From Salticus scenicus (lineage: Eukaryota; Arthropoda; Arachnida; Araneae; Salticidae), in NCBI GenBank assembly GCA_963930645.1, contig OZ005661.1, positions 198,818,532-198,882,531 of the forward strand: a stretch of DNA of 64,000 bases, read 5' to 3'. Position numbers and translations under genes: made by a program. The notes below the pieces were generated by a model. That model was not told the DNA's origin. It searched no databases and saw only the letters and a program-made list of their open reading frames with translations. The first letter of the stretch is position 1. Each line of letters opens with the position of its first letter. Positions 43,196-54,275 of the stretch are shown piece by piece.

Positions 43196-43245
43196 TGGTG
43201 TGTCACTCACACGATTTTCTCTTACCCTGCACTTTAATACTAAGA
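43196..43245 (+). repeat. Helitron-like terminus motif, copy 2
   Basis: TGGTGTGTCACTCACACGAT, TTTCTCTTACCCTG and TTTAATACTA repeat the sequence at 27114-27165, including the GTGTG/CACAC hairpin. No element end could be defined. Confidence 0.4.
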
Positions 43246-43625
43246 TAGATATTTTGTGCGTTTTAGTTCACATTTCTATAAAAGCTTGTTCTTTAATTTT
43301 TTAAAACTATAATATTTATTTATAATCTACGGAGTTTTTAGCGAAAATTATTACCTTTTTCAGAACTGGATCTATATTAACAAATACTAAAGTTACAGTT
43401 CATTTCGTTCACTTAACAATGCAGGGTGATTACAAACATTATTGGTTTTAGCTCAATTCGTTACCGGGCCCCTAAATGTTGACTTAAACCAATCTTCACT
43501 GAAAAACATGAGGAAGACCCTTTAAATGCCCCATGTGGGAAAACATTTCATCGAGAGATAAGTTTTTAAATTGAAAAAAACATATTCTCTTCAAATTTTG
43601 CTAAACTTTTGAACAGGCTTGTACA

Positions 43626-44351
43626 ACAGAAAATGCATGGGTTATGAAAAAGAATTAATGCATATTTCTGAAACTTTTTCTACCACACAAAGAAAATCTT
43701 CAATATATGAAATTACTGTTAATATATTTTATACCATGTGCCGTACATTTAGTTTTATTGGGTGTCAAGGTAAATTTATTAATTTTAATTGTAAATAGGT
43801 TATAGTATTTTGATGTAATATTTAACTCTTCAGTATGTTCTGGCCTTTATATGAGCCACTTAGTTGACTCAGGCCTATTAAAACATTCTCGTGGATGTAT
43901 TTAAAAGAGATATTATTTGAACGTGCACCGGCCTCAATTGAATAATTTGAAAAAAAAAAAATCCATTTTACTATGGTATAAAATAATTACAATTTAAAGA
44001 AGATTTTTATGTATATTATTTAGAACTAAATCATGACTTCATTAGATATATGATTCATTGGTTGAGTAGAAATACTTTTCAGGTTCAAATGGTTTTTGAA
44101 CCTGAATTTTTCTATATTCAGAGCTTATGTGTTAAAACACTAGGGGGGGGGGGGGGACACCCTCTTTGTTACAACTGCATATCTGTCAGATTCTCCTTTC
44201 TCCCTTCCCATGTTATCCTAATGGAATATCTCCTTCAAAAATGAATTGATTTGAATTCTGTTTCTTGAATGCCGCCCTCTGAACATCTCACCTCCAATCT
44301 TAGTAAGCAATTAATAATAGTAATAATAATAATAATAATTCTGAGATACAT
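43626..44351. other. Non-coding intronic stretch
   Basis: Contains a G tract at about 44142-44155 and an AAT microsatellite at about 44317-44339. No gene is seen. Confidence 0.5.
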
Positions 44352-44596
44352 TTGGAACAAATATACTCTTAAAAATGTACAACATCAACCAAAAAATAAT
44401 AGAATATCAAGATAAATGGAAACACTGCATGGAGCGAATGAGCAAAGACCGGCTACCAAAACAGCTGATGAAAATACAAACCTAGAGGCTACCGAGACCG
44501 GGGCAGCCCTATGCTCCGGTGGATTGATCAATGGGACCAGAACAGGCTGATAGCCTAATCCATGCTGTAGATGATGATGATGACAGTTGGAACAAA
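44352..44596 (+). mobile_element. 5'-truncated LINE 3' end with 10-bp TSD
   Basis: The direct repeat TTGGAACAAA (44352-44361 and 44587-44596) bounds 225 bp. The + strand encodes the C-terminal tail common in arthropod LINEs: NQKIIEYQDKWKHCMERMSK and DRLPKQLMK, then, after a one-base shift, YRDRGSPMLRWIDQWDQN. It ends in a GAT-repeat tail (about 44567-44583). Truncation at the 5' end with a simple-repeat 3' tail and a clean TSD is typical of target-primed reverse transcription. It is dead on arrival. Confidence 0.85.
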
Positions 44597-44959
44597 ATTT
44601 TTACCACTCTTACGGAGGCATTGTCTAAATAATGTGATCGAATAGTGTTCTGGTCTTCTCCGTTGAATATAGAAGAAAGTAAAATTACTCATTAAGGTAA
44701 AAGACAGAATTTTTAAAGAATGGAATTAAAAAAAGCACCTGCGTGAGATATTCTTATACGAAGCAAGAAAAATCCCATAAGATTATATGAGAATGGAGAA
44801 AGAATAACTTGGACTGATAACACAACGCAGCCTCAATCAGGGGTATTCCTTTTTCTTTCTTTTTTTTATACACTGGTAGCTGTGAGTTTCAATTTTCATT
44901 GTAATAAACTGCTCAAAATTACTGGAAAACTATCAAAATTTTTTTTGTAAAAAATTTAC

Positions 44960-44996
<37 letters not shown>

Positions 44997-45073
44997 ACAA
45001 CACACAACCCAGCTTAATAATTTTGATTTTAGCTTTAATGATAGAGACCATCAGTTTTGTAATAGTGTCATCC
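44597..45073. other. Non-coding intronic stretch
   Basis: It includes a long poly(A) tract at about 44964-44995. No gene is seen. Confidence 0.5.
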
Positions 45074-45488
45074 CACACAGCCACTTATATCCATGAGACA
45101 TCTATAAACATCTATAAAAGTTTTAAAAAATGATCCATTAAACTTCTATAAAAATCCTACAGATATCTCATAGAACGACCAATGTCACTCTTTTCTACAT
45201 CCATTAGATGTATGTTACACATCCAATAAATCTCCATATATCCAATCATTGGACTTGTCATATCTAATAGATATTGAAAATATCTAAATCTTGTTTCGAT
45301 CTAACATGTTACATCGATTAGACATCGAAAAGGGCACGTCTAAATTTCGTCTATATTTAAACATCTAATAGATATCTATAATCAGTACATGATATCCATA
45401 ACTTTTAATGGACAGTTTTTGGATATTTTGTACCTTTTTTATGGATCATTGGACGTAATTTTGATGTCTTATGGATATCGATGTGTTA
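45074..45488. mobile_element. MITE-like element with ATCCAT/AGACATC ends
   Basis: TATATCCATGAGACATCTAT near the left end faces GATGTCTTATGGATATCGAT at the right. The interior repeats the words CATCTAATAGATAT and GACATCGAAAAG in both orientations. Small elements at 47912 and 48371 share GGATGTCCATAAGATGT-like words. The TSD is unclear. It abuts the TTAA of the next element. Confidence 0.55.
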
Positions 45489-45495
45489 CCTTTAA

Positions 45496-45918
45496 CGGCC
45501 CTCTTCACTTACCGTCGCCGGAAGCCCGAGCCAATGTTATTCTATGGGAAAATTTTCTTTACAAATAACTTATTAACTAATACATATTTTTAAATTCTGT
45601 TTCCACATTCAGAAAATTCCCATCTGTTAAATGGACGGACCTTTTTAAAATGTATTTTCATAACTTTTAATATTTTATTTTGAAATTGCAAAATGAAAAA
45701 AATTCACATATTGAAAATTCGTATTTTGCAGCTATAAAATAAAATATAAAAAATTAAAAAAAAAATACATTTTTAAAAAAGGTCCGTCCATTTAACAGAT
45801 GGGAATTTTCTGAATGTGAAAACAGTAGCGAAAAATATGTATTCGTTAATAAGTTATTTCTAAAGAAAAAAATAGAATAACATTAGCTTCGGCTTCCGGC
45901 GGCGGTGAGTGAAGAGGG
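45496..45918. mobile_element. Palindromic TTAA MITE family B, copy 2
   Basis: TTAA (45492-45495) precedes CGGCCCTCTTCACTTACCGT. The right end is GGCGGTGAGTGAAGAGGG, but TTAA is not preserved after it. The arms match 7871-8309, including TGGACGGACCTTTTT opposite AAAAAGGTCCGTCCA. It ends about 137 bp before exon e. Confidence 0.82.
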
Positions 45919-46055
45919 ATAGAGATCATCAGTTTTGTGTCATTTTTTGTTCCAGGTATAAAAAATTCTAAAATCTGATTTTATTTCATACTGTGTTGAA
46001 GTTTTTGAAAAAAAAATGTGTATTTTAATTTATATTTCAACTGTTTCTGTTTCAG

Positions 46056-46191
46056 AGGTCATTTCGGACTTTGGCTCGACAGCGACCTGTATAGAGGCAG
46101 GAGTGTCCGGTGCCAGACTTTCAACAACGATCCTCTGGCGTCCTCTGATGATTTCATTGTCAAAAACCTCGAGGCCTGGGTGTTCACCTAG
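46056..46191 (+). CDS. OXR1: TLDc gene, C-terminal end of TLDc domain and stop (exon e)
   Basis: The exon encodes the last base of a split Glu codon, 44 codons and TAG (46189-46191), after a CTGTTTCTGTTTCAG acceptor. It reads GHFGLWLDSDLYRGRS, CQTFNNDPLASSDDF and IVKNLEAWVFT. 'FGLWLD-DLY-G-S--C-TF-N--L' and the terminal 'I--LE-W-F' helix are the canonical end of OXR1/NCOA7/TLDC2 proteins, which finish within a few residues of this tryptophan. The gene therefore ends where expected and is complete on the 3' side. With exons a-d it gives 187 residues, essentially the whole TLDc domain plus linker. Which OXR-family paralogue it is cannot be told without the N-terminal exons. Confidence 0.95.
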
Positions 46192-46930
46192 GGGATTTTT
46201 AGTTAGACTGCTGTGTGTCTCTAGTCATATGTAGATCCGTCACCGCCGTTTAGACGAATCCCCCTACATTCCCACGATCGGTGCGACCATTCCAATTTCG
46301 AGCTGAGAACATTTCCTGAGCAGCTTGAAAGACCAATCCCCGGAAGCATCGATCAAAAATCTGGAAACAAAATCCTTCTAAAAACCCCTGATGCAGATGC
46401 ATACCGCGCTGTTTTAACAAAAAAGCAGAGTTTTCCAAACTTGGATGTGTTGAGTGGAGGGTACTGATCTCGCATTAAATATTAGGAAAAATGGCTAATG
46501 TTCGATATTTGGACTGAATGATTTATTTCATTCAATTACTTCAGATCTGATTTTGTGAGATTTGTCTTTGGGAATTTTTTTACTCTTGATTTTATGTTGG
46601 ATGGGGGAACGTCTAGAATTTTCTACTTAGTTGTGTGTATATTTTTTATTTAGTTTTAATGTATTGTTTGTAAGTGTGAACTTTTAAAAAAACTTTAATT
46701 CGTAAAATAGACAGATGGAAAAGGAAACATGTGCAATAGTTTTGTCATACATTTAACAAGATGCAGCATTTTATAGATATAAAATAATCTAAAATTGGAT
46801 TTTGTTTATATTTTAGTATGAGAGTTCCATAAAAATTCATATTGCATATTTTTCTATTGCAGAATTAAACCATAAATAATTGAATTTTGTAAATTCAATA
46901 TAAAAACAATCGTATGAGTTTTAGAATAAA
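46192..46930 (+). other. Probable 3' untranslated region of the TLDc gene
   Basis: It follows the stop codon directly. 46192-46450 is less AT-rich than intron sequence and has no repeat structure, as expected of UTR. An AATAAA at 46925-46930 could end it. The transcript may extend further, because less AT-rich blocks recur at 47240-47540. Confidence 0.5.
46925..46930 (+). promoter_or_regulatory. Candidate polyadenylation signal AATAAA
   Basis: First canonical AATAAA after the stop, 734 bp downstream, followed by T-rich sequence. Another lies at 47072-47077. In DNA this AT-rich the hexamer is common, so this is weak. Confidence 0.3.
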
Positions 46931-47911
46931 GTATTAAATATATTTTCTTGCAAAATCTCCTTTTTTTTAATCGATTTACTACTGCCAAAATCACGATTAA
47001 ACTTAGAAAACTAAAGTGGTATTCGTAAATATTTGTAATTATTATGAACTTTGTGAAATTTAAATCCTTTAAATAAAACTTATTTATATTATTAAATAAT
47101 AATAATAATAATTAACTTTGAAAAAATGCAAAAAATGTATTACTTTTTCTAAATTTCTTTTTGATAATAAATGATGCTAAAATCTTAAATGATATTATGT
47201 ACCACATTTTTCTGCCAGGTCAAAAGAAAAAAAAAAATGATCAACAGCAATTTTAAAGATTTATGTTGGAGGAGTTTGGAAAACTCTGTATTTCTAGTTT
47301 TTAGCCGGCGTCGCCAAGACGTCACATAGATGTCGCAAGATGCTTCGAGAAAAAGTCCTCTTACGTCGTCGGTCAAACGTCCCTAAAAAAGATGATAATT
47401 CTGGAACTGGAAAATCCATGTCGAAAGGATTTCGGTGCTGTATTCCTAGAAGCCAACTGTCCACAGCAGATTCAGTTTGCTTTGGGAGTGAATAACTGTC
47501 GCTGGTATCAACTGGTGAAAAGAGGACACTTTTAAAAAATGCTTTGTTTTTAGAGAACTTTAAAAATATATAAATATATATTTATTATGTTCTACAAATT
47601 TTAGTTTTGCTATGAGATGGACGCCGAAAGAGAATCCACAAAAAATGACCGGCGGATATAAATTATAGAAACAAAACCTCTAAGTACAATTATGAGCGGT
47701 TTTCCCAAATTTGAGCCGACACCCACTTTTCTCATCCGCGTTTTCCTCCCCCCACTCAAAGAAGCAACGTAAATGTGAAATGTATAACCATGTGCTCTAA
47801 ATCGCTACTCAATAATTCTAGGCAAGAATTGTGAAAAATATACGACAGTTTTAAGTATTAAGCTCACGCGAATTATAAAATGCACACTTCATGTTCATAC
47901 CGCCCTGAGTG
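46931..47911. other. Downstream region with a less AT-rich block
   Basis: 47240-47540 has mixed composition (GCCGGCGTCGCCAAGACGTC, GTTCGGTGC-like and CAACTGTCCACAGCAG words) and no sustained frame. It may be distal 3' UTR or a decayed exon. The rest is AT-rich. Confidence 0.35.
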
Positions 47912-48018
47912 CCCTTAACAGCACATTCATCCCTAGTGCATACTGAGGATGTCCATAGGATGTCTTTTATCCTCGGGATTTCCTGAAGATGTCTTGTGGA
48001 GAATATGTGCTGTTAGGG
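47912..48018. mobile_element. Short inverted-repeat element, family H, copy 1
   Basis: CCCTTAACAGCACAT faces ATGTGCTGTTAGGG over 107 bp, with GAGGATGTCCATAGGATGTC between them. A shorter relative lies at 48371. Confidence 0.6.
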
Positions 48019-48370
48019 TGACTAATCAGAATTTTCATCAGGCATGAAGATTAATAACTTTGAAATATAATATTTAATAACTTTAAATTATATTAAATAA
48101 TTAATTTTTAATACTTTTATTAATCTACAAACTGATGAAGATTCATTGTATTTCATTAAAGTAAAAATATAGATGTGATTTTTTCCATGGTAATTTTAAC
48201 AAAAATTTGGCATTACAAGCTGATTTTTTTATACTGTTAACATTATTTAGAGTGTCCTTTGTCAAACTATGTCATTATACTAATACCATAGAAAGCATAT
48301 TGTTATACATTAGTAACTGACGCGGTTTGAACAGAAATTTATGAATGGTGTTTAAATGTGTTAAACCAAT

Positions 48371-48454
48371 CCTAACAACACATTTATTCTTAATACATCC
48401 TTCAGGATGTCCATAAGATGTTTTGAGGATGCTCTGTGGAGATGTGTTGTTAGG
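48371..48454. mobile_element. Short inverted-repeat element, family H, copy 2
   Basis: CCTAACAACACAT faces ATGTGTTGTTAGG over 84 bp, with CAGGATGTCCATAAGATGTT inside. Both copies look like very small fold-back MITEs. Confidence 0.6.
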
Positions 48455-48469
48455 AAAAGATGCTTATTT

Positions 48470-48690
48470 TCCTCTTTTAGAAAAATAAAAGTTTAAGAGT
48501 CAACAATGCATATTTAGACAGTGGAAACGTGGATGGGACCACAGAGGCCCGTCGCTCGTGATATGACCGGGCCCTCAACTGTCCAAGGTCCGGTTTTGAC
48601 ACGTATCGTCTTCCAATCAAGAGTTTAGACTCGACGGCGGCGCCCCTAACTTCATCGGAGTGACCTCCCTTCCTCTCCTTTTCCACGAGA
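48470..48690. other. GC-richer block of unknown nature
   Basis: 48525-48680 is much less AT-rich than its surroundings (GAGGCCCGTCGCTCGTGATA, CGACGGCGGCGCCCCTAACT). A frame of 69 codons is open on the - strand (48477-48686) but has no motif. It could be a decayed exon, an rDNA-like or retroelement fragment, or distal UTR. Confidence 0.35.
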
Positions 48691-50622
48691 TGATCAATCT
48701 TTTTTTGTTTTCTAAAATGACCTCAAGATTTTTTATATGAATCATTTTATACTAGAGACAGAATAGTCGCCTTCGTAAGAATCTGGTCTTGAGAGAAATT
48801 TTTACTATTCTTGAAAGTTGTTTTTATCAAAGAAAATCTGAAAAAACATACTAGAGATTTGCGTAGTTTTTGTAAAAAATAAAATGATTTTTCAAACTAT
48901 TTGGAAAGGAAATTTGTTTCTTTAATATACGGATTGTGTGCATAGTAAATTTAGTCTCTCACAAAATGGTTTTATAATTTATAAATTCAAATTTTAAATA
49001 ATAAAAGTATGTTGCTTTTATACTAACCAATAAATAAAAGTAGTAAAATTTACACAGGAAATTTTATTTGTATCATTAACAAATTTATTCATGTGGGACG
49101 TGAAATCTAAGTGCAAACATTGAATTAACGAAATAATAATAATAATAAAAGTTCAAAATTCGCAACGTATTTGTTTTATTTTTCAACATTTTATTTTTCT
49201 AAATTTGGATAAAAGATGGCTCTGATGAAAACAAAAATGAAATAACGTTCTTCAAGTGGTAAATCATAGTTACATGCATTAAATTCATCATTTTTCAGTC
49301 GTGTTATAAAATTAATGGACAGAAAATACAAGCAGAATAATAGCTAATAAAGAGGTACAAACAAAAATATAACAGAACACACAAAGGAAATTTCACCAAC
49401 TGACTGGGTAGGAAAATAGAATAGATTGAATTTATCAGAAAGAAAAAAAAAGGATTAAATTAAAAAATACAGAACAAATAATTTTTCGACAAATGCAAGA
49501 TGGCCAATGTTTAAACTTCAGAAACAAAATTTTTGGTCTAGCACCTGCATAAATGTTGTTCAACACTGGTATTGGGAAATTTGGAAACAGAATGACTAAT
49601 CGGTAGGTAAAATATGTATTTCAAAGAAGTGGCTGAGTGGAGGAATAATATATGGTACAGAAAAGAAATACTAAATGGTTGAAAGAAGTAATAATGAATT
49701 ATTACAAGCAATAATAAATGGTTGAAAGACGATATAATAAATGGTCAGAAGAAATAATAAATGGCTGAAATAAATGTTAGTAGCAATGTAATAATGTGTA
49801 ATTTAAGTTAAATAAATAAATGTTAGTAGCACCTTTTGAGTGAAACTCAAAAATATTTAGTAATAAAACGGGAAAGCAATTCGACAAAACGAGTGAAAGC
49901 CATACCTGCATTACATTTGACTACTGCCCACTATGGCTTTAATGTTTGCTAGTTTAATGAACTTTATTCAATTATATTACTTCTGATATTCTTCCTCTTT
50001 TAGTTACCTTTATTGTTTATTTTCAGTATTAGCAAATTGTAAACATATTGAGACGACATCGTGTACTTAAAAAATAAAATCGATTTCTTTGTACATATTC
50101 ATAGTCAGTTAACTCAGTTATTTACTCAGTGTACTTAATTATATTATTCCAAGGAAACGATGGTATATAATATGTAGGGTTAATAAATCTGAATATCATT
50201 TACTAAATTTTAGCTATATTCTCATTAATGAAATTATAAGTTTAATTAACAGTATATTTCATAAATTTAACTAAGTTTTCTTTGCGTATGATGCATTGGA
50301 GCCCTTATAATGATAAAGATCTGTACATTACTCGCCATCTTTTTTATTCGGAAGACGCCTGCATTTATCACTACATTGATCTTTATAATGTTTTATCTGC
50401 TAATACGGTCGATCAAGTATGATAAGCAATGACAAATGCGCTACTAGCAAAGTTTAACGCTTATATGTAAAAGTAAGCGTAATGATTACAAGTTGAAAAC
50501 ATTTTTAAGCTAAAATCACTAAAATACAATTAAAATATAACTCAACAGTAACGCAAATAACCAGAACATTGACCACCGCTTGATAACCAATTTACTCGTT
50601 GGGTACATGTGACAACCCTAAG

Positions 50623-50658
<36 letters not shown>

Positions 50659-52627
50659 GGATGTGCCAGCTCCGTATATGTAAGAGCCTTACAATACATG
50701 CATTTTCATATCTGTTTAACCAAAATATATGTTCCTTTTTAAAATGTTAATGCTATTACTCTACATATAATTTACTTATGATCATAATGATTGGAGCCAT
50801 ACATGTCGCATTTACTAAAGAATTTTAAGAAAAACTTAATAAGGAATTTACCTATGCCAAGAAAATATACTGAACCAAATGATACCGTATTTCATACGTT
50901 TATTGTTAAAATTAAATTTATCGAGAGTTAATGATATTAAGATTTCGAATTATTTTTTTCTCATAAATGATATAAAATGTATATTCCAAGTGATGTAAAA
51001 CCATCATGTTTTTTGCATTTATACGTAGACTTTAAAATGCCTTCCCTTAAATGCATTTCACACTGAACTATCAAGATTGCAAATATATCAGCATATCAGA
51101 ACTTTTTCAAAGAATTTTAGAATATATTCACGTAATAGCGACTGCTCAAATACGAATCCATATTGTAGTAAAAATACAGAGGTAAACAGCCTATTATCAG
51201 AAACACCTTTTGTATAGTTTACCCACGATTCACAGATCTGCGGTTGGCACTGCGCCAAGAAAGTTCAACTATTACTTTTACCTTTTTGGGAACGTTCGTA
51301 GCAACGTAGAAAGAAGGAGGGGGGGGGGTGTATTTCCTCTTTTTCTCCGTTATTGCGTTCCCTCAAACGTAAATGAAAAGAGTCGAATGCCAGTGGAGAG
51401 TCAATAACTGTGGTTTTACAATGACATTATTTTTTAGATTCATCATCCGTGGAATCGGGGAGGTTTCTCATTGCTTAAAGAGATGGAAAAAATAAGAGAA
51501 AATCATTTTTATTCCCACTACTTTATTTTTGTACGTCCTCCTGGAATTCCTATAGAATGGAAAAAATCTTAAGCCCCACCCATATTTAACCCAAACGACC
51601 GCTTTAGATGCGCCATTGATGTTTTAATGCTGTAGGCAGGGAATTGCAGCCGTTCTCGAATCGCCAGAGAAATGATTTATTTTGTCAAAAATGATGTATT
51701 TGTTACAAAAAAATATATCAAAAGTTCCTTATAATCCAAAAATTCATTTAAAAAAAACTGTTGGTTCATTTAGTAAATTTATATACGATTTGTATGTTTG
51801 TAGAATCTTGTAAACTTACTTTTAATGCATTTCAAATGTGAGAATAAGTGCTAACCAAAATTTTCTGGATTGTTTAATCAGAACTTTTTTTTAAAGATGT
51901 GAAAAATTTGCCTCATAACTCATACAGCGCATTTTTTATCCCCACAATGTAGAAAAAACATCGCTGTGCGACATTCGTGACGTGCAAGCAGTAGGTCATA
52001 TTATTCCATACGCATTTCAGAGACGTTGAACACATGTGGAAATGTCTTCTATTTGCGACATGAAATGTGACATCGCATAGATATTATTGTATTCATTCAT
52101 GCATGAATGAGACTTCGGTATACGCTGACAATGTCTGACGTCACAAGATGGATCTGGGTACAAACTGAGACTCACTTCAAGGTACTTCGTTGCCAATTCT
52201 ATTGATAGTTCTCCTTTGAGACGCCCTTTTCTTGGTTTCTCAGAGCGCTACTCATTCGAACGCAGCTTCCTAACTAAGTGAAAACTTTTAAAAACATTTT
52301 ACCTCTTTTTTTTTTCCATAATTAAAGCTTTTATTATATAGTTTCGAATATGTGGCTCTTAGCTTTTAAATATGTAAAGTGTTAAGAAATCTTTCTAGAA
52401 AATCTATGGAAATTTAATATTGGGTTGTCTATACCATAAGTTTCTTTAAATCAGTTGTCACCGATTGAACCTCTCGCGAACTCAATTCCTATTGTGTGAG
52501 GAAGCTTTCCTATAGAAATGTATCCCAGCATTCTCTGAATATTTGAGAACGAAAGTAGCGTAGTATACTTATCTTTCTTGATTATATATGTAATCTATAC
52601 CTGGCGTCAAATTGATGACGTCACGAC
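48691..52627. other. Intergenic AT-rich stretch
   Basis: I see no gene. A loose repeat of about 25 bp around AATAATAAATGGTTGAAAG lies at about 49665-49770, and a poly(A) tract at about 50626-50655. 51200-51420 and 51960-52260 are somewhat less AT-rich but have no motif or frame. Confidence 0.5.
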
Positions 52628-53238
52628 TTCAACAGAGTATAGTATAAGACTCCTATATGATAAGAGTTGGCGCAGTGCCCGCCATTTTCTAGCCCGTCTG
52701 GGAAAGTGTTGCGGTAGAAAAAGCTAGGTTACTTGATTAGCGTTGTTATCGCCTTTAAACTTCTTTACAGATCAAGTGAGCTAGGACTTCCTATCACGAA
52801 ACAAACAAGTTGGCAATTTTATGAACATTGCCAACATTCTCAAAACTGCAACCCTTCACATTAAAAGAAATGTAATATTAAAGTTAATTTTAAAATAATT
52901 TAAAGTAATAACTTAAAAAAACAGTACATTCATATTAAATTTGTCAAACAACTTTGAAAATAAAATGAAATAATTTGAAAATAAGGGAAATCTTACGCTA
53001 CAAAGTTGTGCTCCTGCTCCAGGTATCCACCAGTTACATCTGCAATTTATAATCCAATTTTTCCTTCTTCCTGAATTAGAAGAAAATATAAACTGGCGGT
53101 GCCCTTTTCTGGAGTTATTCGTGCAAATTTATTGCCGAAAAACAACTAATAATAAATCGTCAGAGCCGGTCTTGTGGTCTAGAAAATGGGGGATGCGTCA
53201 GCCTATGTATGTAGGAGTTCTAGTATAGTACTGCTGTC
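52628..53238. mobile_element. MITE-like element with ~70-bp imperfect inverted ends
   Basis: The left end (GAGTATAGTATAAGACTCCT, then CCGCCATTTTCTAG) faces the right end (CTAGAAAATGGGGGATGC, then AGGAGTTCTAGTATAGTAC). The arms cover about 52631-52697 and 53170-53235. There is no coding sequence, and the TSD is not readable. Confidence 0.65.
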
Positions 53239-53968
53239 TCAAGTCTCAAGGACTTTATTTGATAGTTCAATTTGACTACATAAGGGAAATTTTAAAAAAT
53301 GTCGCTAAACACTATCGCAGTGATTCACTATTTCACAGCAAAAGTGATAGTACATGAATGGGACAATGCGATGTAATCTGCGTCGAAATGTGCTATATGG
53401 GAAGTTATAGCTTTTAGTGAGGCAAATTTTGATCAGTTTGTTACACATATATGTTTTTGATCATCTGTAATTTAAAATCTTTAAGGTGCTATACTCATAA
53501 ATATACCCAATATTCTTGTTGTTCACTATGATAACAAAATGAAAGAAATCATTTTTACAAATGTGTTTCATATATATTTGATTTTGCTTTGTGTATTATA
53601 CTGTAAGTTAATCATAGTTTTGTGCTTTTATAATATTAAATGCAGTATCATTAAAGGACTACTGTACTATTTAATATGTCGAACACGTAAATTTATGTAT
53701 GAGCAACTTTTCAATAATTTTTCATTGCCTCTTCAAACATATTTTGAGTAAAATGGATTATTTTTTAAAGGTAGATCTCAAGCTTCATGCCCTATTTTCT
53801 AAGCTATTTTTCAAGCTACTAAACCGCATGTATGTTTGCTGAATATTTATATCTATTTTTTACTTTCATTTTTAGATATGACTTAAACATGATAGGTATT
53901 TGTAATTTATTTAATTTCGATGAAACAATTTACTATTGACAAAACAAACGTGCCATCATAAACTATTT
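53239..53968. other. Intergenic AT-rich stretch
   Basis: No gene or repeat structure is seen. Confidence 0.5.
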
Positions 53969-54275
53969 GTATGATTTAATACTTAATTATATGATTATTC
54001 TCTGATAATTTGATTTAATGTTCGATGAAATGATTTAATATTTGATTATAAGATGATGATATGATTTGATATCTACTAATATGATTTAATATTTAATGAT
54101 AGAATTTAATACTTGATTATAAGATGATGATAAAATTTGATATGTATTGATATGATTTAATGTTTGATGACATGATTTAATGTTTGATAACATGATTTAA
54201 CATTTGATATGATTTATGTTTGATGATATTATTTATGTTTGATGATATGATTTAATGTTCGATTACATGATTAAT
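53969..54275 (+). repeat. Degenerate ~20-bp tandem repeat (ATGATTTAATRTTTGATGAT)
   Basis: About 14 imperfect units of ATATGATTTAATGTTTGATG, with variants carrying ACTTGATTATAAGATGATGA. The array is purely AT-rich and non-coding. Confidence 0.75.

Larger units (their letters stand above)
42590..43625. mobile_element. 1-kb inverted-repeat element with other repeats in its centre
   Basis: The left arm (about 42590-42860) and right arm (about 43360-43625) are inverse copies. Matching marks are ACTTATCTCTCGATGAAAT opposite ATTTCATCGAGAGATAAGT, TAAAGAACTGGGTCTTCCTC opposite GAGGAAGACCCTTTA, AGTGAAGATTGATTTAAG opposite TTAAACCAATCTTCACT, and CGAAATGAACTGTAACTTTA opposite TAAAGTTACAGTTCATTTCG. ATCACCCTGTA and GCAGGGTGAT lie within the arms. 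The roughly 500-bp centre holds a poly(A)/poly(G) tract, a tRNA-like segment and a Helitron-like terminus, so it probably received later insertions. Confidence 0.75.

Noticed and set aside
48477..48686. A 69-codon - strand gene
   Set aside because: The frame is open mainly because the block is GC-rich; no motif, start context or splice signals support it.
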